Source: Pseudoduganella ginsengisoli (GTDB lineage Bacteria > Pseudomonadota > Gammaproteobacteria > Burkholderiales > Burkholderiaceae_D). From it: a DNA stretch of 64,000 nucleotides. Position 1 is the stretch's first letter. Every line of letters starts with the position of its first letter. A program made the position numbers and the translations under genes. A model generated the notes under the pieces. The model saw only the letters and a list, made by a program, of their open reading frames with translations, made no database searches and had not been told where the DNA came from. Positions 7,103-13,467 of the stretch are shown in pieces. The stretch covers positions 1-64,000 of the forward strand of contig NZ_WNLA01000011.1 in the NCBI RefSeq assembly GCF_009720865.1, written 5' to 3'.

Positions 7103-8419
7103 ATGCACGATCAACCGGCATTGCAGGGCGGGCCCGCTGAAGGCGCCAGCCGCAGCGAAGATAAAGTGCGGCAGCTATACCGGCAGCAGGCGATCGATTT
7201 TCACCGTACTAAGCAATATGGCACGGTATTGTTGGCCAGTCCGCTGAGCCATCGTGTGCTGACTGGCGTCGGCGTGGCAATCGGTGCAGGCTTGCTGGCG
7301 TTTCTTGCATTGTTCAGCACTACGCGGAAAGCGCACTGCCAAGGGGTGCTGCGGCCTGATATCGGTGTGCTGGGAATCCAGTCAGGGAAAGGTGGTTTGA
7401 TTGCCGAGCAGCGCGTGCGTGAGGGCCAGCAGGTGCGCCAGGGCGATGTCATGTTTGTCCTGACGTCCGAGCGGACTACCGGTGCGGTTGGTTCGACGGA
7501 ATCGGTGGTCACCAAGCTGCTGCAAAGCCGCCACGAGAGCTATGCGCAGGAATTGGCGCAATCGGCACAGAGCCTGCAGCGGCGGCTGGCGTTGGCCAAT
7601 CAGCGCAATGCCGACTTGCAAACGGAAGCTGCCCGCCTGGGCGACCAGGTCACGCTGCAGCAACAGCGTGTGACGCTGGCCGAACAAGCGTATAGCCGTT
7701 ACCGCGACCTGCATGCCACCAGCTATATCTCTGCTGCGCAATTGCAGGATAAACAGGCCGAGTTGATCGATCAGCGCCAGCGCTTGGGAGATCTGCAGCG
7801 TTTGCACCTGGGGAAGCAGCGAGAAATAGCAGCCGCCCAGGCGGAATTGCTGGAACTGCGTGAGATGGAAGAGCGCGAGGCCAGGGGCTTGCAGCGCAAT
7901 ATGGCGTCGCTCGAGCAAGACCTGGCGGAAAACGAGGCGCGCCGTGAAATCATCGTGCGCGCGCCACAGGATGGCGTGGTGACGGCCATTGCCGCGAACC
8001 CGGGACAAACAGTGGGCGCTAACGCTGTGCTGGCATCACTGCTGCCGTCCGGCGCACGGCTGGAAGCTGAAATCTATGCGCCGTCCCGCTCGGTAGGATT
8101 CGTCAAGCCTGGCATGCCGGTCCTGTTGCGCTACCAGGCTTATCCGTACCAGAAATTTGGCCAGCATGCCGCGACGGTGCTGGATGTGACACACACGTCG
8201 GTGCCGCCGGAAGAACTGCCGTCGGGGATAGCCGCGGCAGGCAGGGGCGAACCCATGTACCGCATCCGTTTGAAGCTGGAACGCCAGGCTGTCACGGCCT
8301 ATGGAAAAGAAGTGTCTCTGAAGTCGGGCATGTTGCTCGACGCCAGCATCATGCTGGAAAAGCGCCGCCTTTATGAATGGGTGCTGGAACCCTTGTTCAG
8401 TATCAGTGGCCGAGTATGA
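7103..8419 (+). CDS. HlyD-family periplasmic adaptor of the peptide exporter
   Basis: 438 residues, starting 1 bp after lanKC stops, with GGGAGGGACAG as ribosome-binding site; translation is probably coupled. One membrane segment near residues 50-75 (GVAIGAGLLAFLALF) is followed by a biotinyl-lipoyl-like half, a long Gln/Glu/Leu-rich coiled coil (about 130-290) and a returning beta-barrel region (IIVRAPQDGVVTAIAANPGQ). This is the membrane fusion protein that links a C39-type ABC exporter to an outer-membrane TolC-like channel. No channel gene is present in the window, so a genomic TolC is presumably used. Confidence 0.92.
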   Translation: MHDQPALQGGPAEGASRSEDKVRQLYRQQAIDFHRTKQYGTVLLASPLSHRVLTGVGVAIGAGLLAFLALFSTTRKAHCQGVLRPDIGVLGIQSGKGGLIAEQRVREGQQVRQGDVMFVLTSERTTGAVGSTESVVTKLLQSRHESYAQELAQSAQSLQRRLALANQRNADLQTEAARLGDQVTLQQQRVTLAEQAYSRYRDLHATSYISAAQLQDKQAELIDQRQRLGDLQRLHLGKQREIAAAQAELLELREMEEREARGLQRNMASLEQDLAENEARREIIVRAPQDGVVTAIAANPGQTVGANAVLASLLPSGARLEAEIYAPSRSVGFVKPGMPVLLRYQAYPYQKFGQHAATVLDVTHTSVPPEELPSGIAAAGRGEPMYRIRLKLERQAVTAYGKEVSLKSGMLLDASIMLEKRRLYEWVLEPLFSISGRV

Positions 8420-8444
8420 GCATCTGAAGTGGAGGCATGAACGT

Positions 8445-10586
8445 ATGAATTTATTTCCCTTTCTGAATCTGTCATTCCTGCGGGAGCGGCAATTGCCTGT
8501 GCTGCTGCAGACCGAGTCCGCCGAGTGCGGCCTGGCCAGCCTGGGCATGATTGCCGGCTATTGGGGCTATGACGTGGACCTGGCCAGCTTGCGCCGGCGC
8601 TTTGCCATTTCCGTCAAGGGCGCTACGCTGCGCGGCGTGGTGGCGATTGCCGGCGGGATGGGGTTGCGCGCCCGCGCCTTGAAGCTGGAGATGCACAACC
8701 TGTCCGAATTGAAGCTGCCATGCATCTTGCATTGGAATATGAACCACTTCGTGGTGCTCAAGTCGGTGTCGCCGGCCCGTGCCGTCATCCATGACCCGGC
8801 CATCGGCGAGCGCTCGCTCCGCCTCGATGAATTCGCGAATTACTTTACCGGGGTGGCCCTGGAGCTGTCACCTGCCGATGGTTTTGAAAAGCGCGTGGAG
8901 AAGCAGCATTACTCGCTATTGTCATTGATGGGGCGCGTAACGGGCCTGAAAAGCGGCATGGCGCGGCTGGTGATACTTGGCCTTGCGCTGCAAGTCTGTG
9001 CGTTGATCGCGCCGTTTTACATGCAGTGGATCATCGACGAAGCATTGCTGGCGGCCGACTATGACATGACCACCGTGCTCGGTATTGGCTTTCTGTTGCT
9101 GGTCGTGGTGCAGACAGCGATTGGCGGCGTCCGGTCATGGATGACCACCGTGCTGTCGACGGACCTCAACTTCCAATGGCTGAGCAACGCGTTTACCCAC
9201 CTCATGAAGTTGCCGCTGCCGTACTTCGAGAAGCGCAATACCGGTGACATTGTGTCGCGGTTTGGGTCGATCCAGACTATCCAGCGGCGCCTGACGACGC
9301 AATTTGTTGAAGGTGCGATTGATGGGGTACTGGTACTGGGCACACTGGGCATGATGCTGATGTACAGTGCCACGCTGGCCGGTGTCGCCGCCATTGCCGT
9401 ATCGCTGTACCTGGCCTTGCGCTGGTCGATTTACCATGCGCTGAAAAATGCAACGGCGGAGCAGATCGTGCACTCCGCCAAACAACAGCAGCATTTCATG
9501 GAATCGGTGCGGGGCGTGCAAAGCGTGCGCCTGTTCGGCCGTGCCGACGAGCGCCGTGCCGGCTGGATGAACAAGCTGGCTGACCAGTTCAATGCCGAGC
9601 TGCGGGTTTCCCGCCTGTCGGTATCCTACGAGACGGCCAATACCCTGTTGTTCAGCGCCGAGCGGGTATTGGTGATCTGGCTGGCGGCTGTCCTTGTGCT
9701 CGACAATAAGCTGTCGGTCGGCATGCTGTTTGCCTTCATCAGCTACAAGGACCAGTTCAGCCAGCGGATGTCCAACATGATCGATAAATTATTCGAGTTC
9801 CGCATGCTGCATCTGCATGGTGAACGCGTGGCCGATATCGTCATGAGCGATGCGGAAGAAGATGCCGCCCTGGCGGAGGTTGACCCAGATACGATCGAGC
9901 CGGTGGTGGAAGTGCGTAACCTGTCATTCCGTTATGCCGACAGCGAGCCCTATATCCTGCAAGGTATGAACTTGCGCATCGAGGCTGGGCAATGCATTGC
10001 CATTACCGGTGCATCCGGCAGCGGCAAGACGACACTGATGAAACTGCTGCTGGGCCTACTGGAGCCGACCGAGGGCGAGATCCTGGTGGGGGGATTTGAG
10101 TTACGCAAACTGGGCATGTCCAATTATCGGACCCTGGTGGGAACGGTGATGCAGGACGATGGCCTGTTTGCCGGATCGGTCGCGGAGAATATCTGCTTCT
10201 TTTCCCCGACGCCGGACATGATGCGGATTCAAACCTGTGCCCGCCTTGCCGCCATCGAAAAAGACATCATGGCAATGCCGATGGCATATAACACCTTGGT
10301 GGGTGATATCGGCAGCGGCTTGTCCGGCGGCCAGAAACAGCGGATCTTGCTGGCGCGCGCGTTGTACAAGAATCCCAAGGTGCTGGTATTGGACGAAGCG
10401 ACCAGCCACCTGGATGTGGCCAACGAGCGCGCTGTCAATGCGGCGATCAGGCAGGCGGCCCTGACCCGCATTATTGTGGCGCACAGGCCGGAAACAATCG
10501 CGATGGCGGAGCGCATCATTGTCATGGCCAAAGGCCAGGTCGCCAGCGATACGCTGTCGTCCGCATCGATGGAACGCCGTGCTTGA
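8445..10586 (+). CDS. lanT: Peptidase-containing ABC exporter (C39 peptidase + membrane domain + ATPase)
   Basis: 713 residues; GGAGG at 8431 sets the start at 8445. The N-terminal C39 peptidase domain has the full catalytic triad: Cys28 in TESAECGLASLG, His101 in WNMNHFVVL and Asp117 in VIHDPAIG. The transmembrane ABC domain follows (about 160-440). The ATPase shows Walker A GASGSGKTT (about 522), signature LSGGQKQR (about 625) and Walker B VLVLDEAT. It should cut the double-glycine leaders of the precursors encoded just downstream and export the cores together with the HlyD protein. The peptidase looks active, unlike degenerate C39 domains. Confidence 0.94.
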   Translation: MNLFPFLNLSFLRERQLPVLLQTESAECGLASLGMIAGYWGYDVDLASLRRRFAISVKGATLRGVVAIAGGMGLRARALKLEMHNLSELKLPCILHWNMNHFVVLKSVSPARAVIHDPAIGERSLRLDEFANYFTGVALELSPADGFEKRVEKQHYSLLSLMGRVTGLKSGMARLVILGLALQVCALIAPFYMQWIIDEALLAADYDMTTVLGIGFLLLVVVQTAIGGVRSWMTTVLSTDLNFQWLSNAFTHLMKLPLPYFEKRNTGDIVSRFGSIQTIQRRLTTQFVEGAIDGVLVLGTLGMMLMYSATLAGVAAIAVSLYLALRWSIYHALKNATAEQIVHSAKQQQHFMESVRGVQSVRLFGRADERRAGWMNKLADQFNAELRVSRLSVSYETANTLLFSAERVLVIWLAAVLVLDNKLSVGMLFAFISYKDQFSQRMSNMIDKLFEFRMLHLHGERVADIVMSDAEEDAALAEVDPDTIEPVVEVRNLSFRYADSEPYILQGMNLRIEAGQCIAITGASGSGKTTLMKLLLGLLEPTEGEILVGGFELRKLGMSNYRTLVGTVMQDDGLFAGSVAENICFFSPTPDMMRIQTCARLAAIEKDIMAMPMAYNTLVGDIGSGLSGGQKQRILLARALYKNPKVLVLDEATSHLDVANERAVNAAIRQAALTRIIVAHRPETIAMAERIIVMAKGQVASDTLSSASMERRA

Positions 10587-10616
10587 TTGCGTGGTACAGC
10601 ATTTTCCTCATTCACA

Positions 10617-10632
10617 TTTATACAGGCATAAA
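10617..10632. promoter_or_regulatory. TTTATRCAGGCATARA element before the first precursor gene
   Basis: TTTATACAGGCATAAA ends 3 bp before the ATG of the divergent precursor. A near copy (TTTATGCAGGCATAGA) lies at 11151-11166 before the three-copy array. The arms resemble those of the RsaL-like palindromes elsewhere but the spacer is 2 instead of 5 bp. Function is unknown; here it also overlaps the position of the ribosome-binding site (AGG at 10624-10626). Confidence 0.35.
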
Positions 10633-10635
10633 AAC

Positions 10636-10845
10636 ATGAACAAAATGAATACCACCAATACACAGATGCAGGTGCTGGAATTGCACGAACTTGAGGCGGT
10701 CGAGGCGGGGATGGCCGCGGCCCTTTGGGGGGACATTGGACAGGGACAGGACGAACCTGGATGGAGCACGTTGAGTTTGCAATGCCAGGCGCAGCCATAC
10801 CGTCACGACACGGCCATGTTCTTTGGCATCACGGCGCCTTTATAA
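10636..10845 (+). CDS. Divergent lanthipeptide precursor (LanA0)
   Basis: 69 residues. The leader part QVLELHELEAVEAG aligns with KVLDLQELDNVDGG of the three copies downstream: L at -12, E at -8, L at -7, V at -4 and AG at the cut site (after residue 25). The predicted core is 44 residues and contains WSTLSLQC (43-50), the same W-S-T-x-S-x-x-C unit found twice in each downstream peptide. It has only one Cys, so one ring, and a 19-residue tail with no counterpart in the others. The gene follows the exporter by 49 bp. It might be an older family member or a signal-like relative. I recognised it only by comparison with its neighbours. Confidence 0.75.
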   Translation: MNKMNTTNTQMQVLELHELEAVEAGMAAALWGDIGQGQDEPGWSTLSLQCQAQPYRHDTAMFFGITAPL

Positions 10846-10909
10846 AGCGCCTGCAGGACGCCGCTCCAGGCGCGGATCGGCAGCGCCTGCGAAGTCTTTC
10901 AACACCACC

Positions 10910-10938
10910 TTGCGGGAGTTCAGCTCCCGCAAATCATT
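10910..10938 (+). terminator. Hairpin terminator after the divergent precursor
   Basis: A perfect 9-bp stem TTGCGGGAG / CTCCCGCAA with a 5-nt loop (TTCAG), followed by ATCATTT, a short T-rich stretch. It would end or attenuate the rsaL-lanKC-exporter-LanA0 transcript before the precursor array. Confidence 0.65.
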
Positions 10939-11121
10939 TCTGCCGTATCAGTCACTTCACCGGCTTCACCGCATTGCCCTCCTGCTGGTTCACCTTCCAT
11001 TTGCCGTTTGCTGTTGCGTGCCGTCTTGCCCGCTTAAATGGTGCTTGCGATTGCGTGACCGTGCCTGTCCAGGAACTGCGCTTTTATATGCGCGTTGCGC
11101 GGTGCTTGGGCGGGCTGCGTC

Positions 11122-11141
11122 AACTCTTAGTTCTACCAGTA
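11122..11141. promoter_or_regulatory. lux-box-like site before the precursor array
   Basis: AACTCTTAGTTCTACCAGTA fits NNCT-N12-AGNN; 10 of 16 positions of the CT...AG core are symmetric. It lies 78 bp before the first array start codon, a suitable place for LuxR activation. The pattern is degenerate, so confidence is moderate. Confidence 0.45.
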
Positions 11142-11150
11142 CCGCGGCGG

Positions 11151-11166
11151 TTTATGCAGGCATAGA
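11151..11166. promoter_or_regulatory. TTTATRCAGGCATARA element before the precursor array
   Basis: TTTATGCAGGCATAGA; the inner TATGC-AG-GCATA is a perfect 12-bp inverted repeat. It starts 9 bp after the lux-box-like site, where a -10 hexamer is expected (CATAGA). Near copy at 10617-10632. Confidence 0.4.
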
Positions 11167-11219
11167 CTGCTTCTGTCGACACACAAAGTAGCGACATTCA
11201 ACCACCAAAGGAGACGCAT

Positions 11220-11396
11220 ATGAAGAACGACATCAAAGTAGAAGACACCCAATCCAAAGTACTGGACCTGCAGGAGCTGGACAATGTGGACGGCGGCGCA
11301 GGCGATGCGGGCGAATTGGACTCGTGGAGCACCATGAGCCGGGACTGCCGCCAGCCTGCGCCCAATGAATGGAGCACCATGAGCTCCGGTTGCTAA
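11220..11396 (+). CDS. lanA: Lanthipeptide precursor LanA1
   Basis: 58 residues. The leader (1-26) ends in VDGG and matches the double-glycine consensus (L at -12, E at -8, L at -7, V at -4). It also contains VLDLQ, the hydrophobic-x-x-L-Q motif of class III leaders. The predicted core (27-58) is 32 residues with two copies of a ring unit: S37-T-M-S-R-D-C43 and S52-T-M-S-S-G-C58, each preceded by Trp. Each Cys could close a lanthionine or, with two Ser spaced by two residues, a labionin-like ring. A good ribosome-binding site (AAAGGAG) precedes ATG 11220. The identification rests on leader motifs, Ser/Thr/Cys pattern, repetition and the adjacent LanKC and C39 exporter. Confidence 0.9.
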   Translation: MKNDIKVEDTQSKVLDLQELDNVDGGAGDAGELDSWSTMSRDCRQPAPNEWSTMSSGC

Positions 11397-11446
11397 GACA
11401 GGCTTTGCAGCTTGCTGAACCATTTTTTCTTTTGAAGGATTACACC

Positions 11447-11623
11447 ATGAAAAACGACATCAAAGTAGAAGACACCCAATCCAAAGTGCTGGACCTGCAA
11501 GAGCTGGACAATGTGGACGGCGGGGCAGGCGATGCGGGCGAATTGGACGCATGGAGCACCATGAGCCGCGACTGCCGCGCGCCTGCGCCAAATGAATGGA
11601 GCACCATGAGCTCTGGTTGCTAA
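11447..11623 (+). CDS. lanA: Lanthipeptide precursor LanA2
   Basis: 58 residues from ATG 11447 (GAAGGA upstream). An in-frame ATG at 11369 lies inside LanA1 in another frame of that gene and is not the start. The leader is identical to LanA1. The core differs at two positions only: S35 to A and Q45 to A. The first change removes a Ser just before the first WSTMS unit, so this peptide has one potential dehydration site fewer while both ring units stay intact. The neighbours and exporter are as for LanA1. Confidence 0.9.
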   Translation: MKNDIKVEDTQSKVLDLQELDNVDGGAGDAGELDAWSTMSRDCRAPAPNEWSTMSSGC

Positions 11624-11673
11624 GACAGGCTCTGCAGCTTACTGAACGATTATTTCTTTTGAAGGATTACACC

Positions 11674-11850
11674 ATGAAAAACGACATCAAAGTAGAAGAC
11701 ACCCAATCCAAAGTGCTGGACCTGCAAGAGCTGGACAATGTGGACGGCGGCGCAGGCGATGCGGGCGAGTTGGACTCGTGGAGCACCATGAGCCGCGACT
11801 GCCGCCAGCCTGCGCCAAATGAATGGAGCACCATGAGCTCCGGCTGCTGA
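11674..11850 (+). CDS. lanA: Lanthipeptide precursor LanA3
   Basis: 58 residues from ATG 11674 (GAAGGA upstream). The protein is identical to LanA1, although silent codon differences show that its DNA is closer to LanA2 (AAA at codon 2). Ring units at 37-43 and 52-58. It is the last gene of the rightward cluster and converges on luxR, whose stop codon is 91 bp away. Confidence 0.9.
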   Translation: MKNDIKVEDTQSKVLDLQELDNVDGGAGDAGELDSWSTMSRDCRQPAPNEWSTMSSGC

Positions 11851-11909
11851 TAGTAGTCAGTGCGCTGGCTGCACGGAGTGCGGCCAGCGGCTGCAAAGGC
11901 TGCACCAGC

Positions 11910-11934
11910 TCCGGAATCGCACGGCGGTTCCGGA
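11910..11934. terminator. Hairpin between the precursor array and luxR
   Basis: TCCGGAA, an 11-nt loop, TTCCGGA: a perfect 7-bp stem in the gap between convergent transcripts. There is no T-run on either side, so it may only be an RNA-stabilising structure at the end of the array transcript. Confidence 0.35.
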
Positions 11935-11940
11935 ACATGA

Positions 11941-12660
11941 TCAGGCTGGAACCACCACCCCCTGTTTGATTGCCTTCACCACCGCCTGCTGGCGCGTCTG
12001 CACGTCGAACTTGCGCATGATATTCGCCATGTGGAAGTTGATGGTGGCCTCGGAGCGCCCAAGTATGCGTGACACTTCCCACGACGATTTTCCCGCTGCA
12101 ACCCACTTCAGGCATTCCAATTCTTTCCCGGTCAGCTGGACCGCTTGCTGTTTGTGCTCGGTCTGGGCAAATTTGCGCGATGACTCCACTGCGTAATCGC
12201 GCAGCAGCGACAGTGATGACAGCGCTTCCAAAGCATCGCCGTTAGCGGCATGATGGCGTCCCGACGCCACAAAACTCATGAGGCCGAATTCACCCTGGCT
12301 GCCATGGATCGGCAACGTGATGCCGGAGCGCAGGCCATAGCTGCAAGCCTGCTCATAAAATTCATTCTGGTCGTTGCCATGGAAGGTGGTAGGTTCCCAA
12401 ATAATGGGCATGGTGCGCGACAGGCAATGGCCCACGGTTGGATCGACTGCATGCAGGCGCTGTGCATCGTAAGTGGCGCGCCACTGCTCCGGGTAGTTAC
12501 TGACCAGGAAGGATGATTCGAGCGGCGTTGCGCGGTTGGGAACGATGCCGAACAGCGTGTGTTCGAAGCCAAGCTCCTGGCCGATGTCCAGCAGGGTGGT
12601 GCGCCATTCGGTGGCGGATTGCGCATTAAACAGTTCCAGCAAATTTTGTAAGCGGACCAT
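11941..12660 (-). CDS. luxR: LuxR-family AHL-responsive transcription regulator
   Basis: 239 residues. The N-terminal autoinducer-binding domain carries the conserved LuxR set: W60, Y64, D73, P74, W88 and G113. The C-terminal helix-turn-helix (about 174-239) contains LTGKELECLKWVAAGKS and ATINFHMANIMRKF. The AHL-bound dimer should bind lux boxes, three candidates of which lie in this cluster. It sits at the opposite end of the cluster from the two luxI genes, facing the precursor array. An RsaL-operator-like palindrome lies 28-44 bp before its start codon, which suggests that the repressor also limits luxR. Confidence 0.95.
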   Translation of the reverse strand: MVRLQNLLELFNAQSATEWRTTLLDIGQELGFEHTLFGIVPNRATPLESSFLVSNYPEQWRATYDAQRLHAVDPTVGHCLSRTMPIIWEPTTFHGNDQNEFYEQACSYGLRSGITLPIHGSQGEFGLMSFVASGRHHAANGDALEALSSLSLLRDYAVESSRKFAQTEHKQQAVQLTGKELECLKWVAAGKSSWEVSRILGRSEATINFHMANIMRKFDVQTRQQAVVKAIKQGVVVPA

Positions 12661-12686
12661 TGTCAGTAGCAGGTATGTTGTGAATT

Positions 12687-12705
12687 TTTATGCAACACGC
12701 ATAAA
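12687..12705. promoter_or_regulatory. RsaL-operator-like palindrome upstream of luxR
   Basis: TTTATGC-AACAC-GCATAAA, a perfect 7-bp inverted repeat with a 5-bp spacer. It has the same arms and spacing as the site before luxI copy 1. Located 27-45 bp before the luxR ATG and 79 bp before creB. Confidence 0.6.
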
Positions 12706-12783
12706 GTAGCAAAATAGTATGATTTGACGCAATGCAACTTTTGCACTTGTGCCGATTTGTTGAAAAAGTGTGAAATTTTTAAT

Positions 12784-13467
12784 ATGCCGCTCACAATTCT
12801 GGTTGTCGAAGATGAAGCTGCCATCGCGGATGGCATTACCTATGCGCTGCGGACGGAGGGGTATGTGCCCCGGCATGTGGCCTTGGGTGAAACGGCGCTG
12901 GACATCATGCGTGGCGCAGCGCCGCCGGATCTGGTGGTGCTCGATATCGGCTTGCCGGATATCTCCGGGCTGGACGTGTGCCGCCGTCTGCGCCAGTTTT
13001 CCGATGCGCCAGTGATTTTCCTGACGGCCCGCAGTGATGAAATCGATCGCATCGTCGGACTGGAAATCGGTGCCGACGACTATGTGACGAAACCCTTTTC
13101 TCCGCGCGAGCTGGTGGCGCGCGTCCGGGTGATCTTGCGCCGCTTAAATCCACCGCCACGCTTGCATGCAGCCGCCATCCCCGCCGGTTTCGAGTTGCGC
13201 GCGCAGGAAGCGCGCATCCTGTTCCGCGCCCAGTTGCTGGACCTGACCCGCTACGAATACCTGCTGTTGAAAACACTGATTGAACATCCGGGCCATGTGC
13301 TGTCGCGCGCGCAATTGATGGACCGCGTGTGGGCCGATGCGCCCGAAACCCTGGACCGCACGGTCGATGGCCATATCCGCTCGCTGCGGGCCAAATTGCG
13401 CGCCATCGATCCGGAGGCGGACCCGATCCAGACGCACCGGGGCATGGGCTACAGCGTCACCCCATGA
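12784..13467 (+). CDS. creB: CreB-type response regulator (OmpR family)
   Basis: 227 residues from ATG 12784 (an upstream in-frame ATG at 12724 would add 20 residues without family support). Receiver domain 1-120 with phospho-acceptor D54 (VVLDIGLPD) and KPF Lys; winged-helix DNA-binding domain at the C terminus ending HRGMGYSV. CreB controls the cre regulon (carbon-source and beta-lactam-related envelope response) in enterobacteria and pseudomonads. The call is fixed by the adjacent creC and creD. Its stop codon overlaps the creC start (ATGA). I found no classic TTCAC-N6-TTCAC cre tag upstream. Confidence 0.9.
   Translation: MPLTILVVEDEAAIADGITYALRTEGYVPRHVALGETALDIMRGAAPPDLVVLDIGLPDISGLDVCRRLRQFSDAPVIFLTARSDEIDRIVGLEIGADDYVTKPFSPRELVARVRVILRRLNPPPRLHAAAIPAGFELRAQEARILFRAQLLDLTRYEYLLLKTLIEHPGHVLSRAQLMDRVWADAPETLDRTVDGHIRSLRAKLRAIDPEADPIQTHRGMGYSVTP

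Larger units (their letters stand above)
10846..11219. other. 374-bp regulatory gap between the divergent precursor and the precursor array
   Basis: No convincing gene. It holds a terminator-like hairpin (10910-10932), a lux-box-like site (11122-11141), a copy of the TTTATRCAGGCATARA element (11151-11166) and a strong ribosome-binding site (AAAGGAG) 7 bp before the first 58-residue precursor. TTCAC direct repeats occur at about 10950-10970 with a 4-bp gap. The layout suggests the array has its own promoter. Confidence 0.6.
11220..11850 (+). repeat. 227-bp tandem repeat carrying three precursor genes
   Basis: The start codons lie at 11220, 11447 and 11674, exactly 227 bp apart. Both coding sequence and the 50-bp spacer with its GAAGGA ribosome-binding site are nearly identical between units; the third unit ends with the gene. 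The similarity stops after 11850. This is a direct tandem duplication that multiplies peptide dosage. Confidence 0.95.

Noticed and set aside
10949..10968. TTCAC direct repeat resembling a CreB-binding tag
   Set aside because: The spacing is 4 bp instead of the 6 bp of TTCAC-N6-TTCAC, and it lies in the precursor gap, not at creB or creD.
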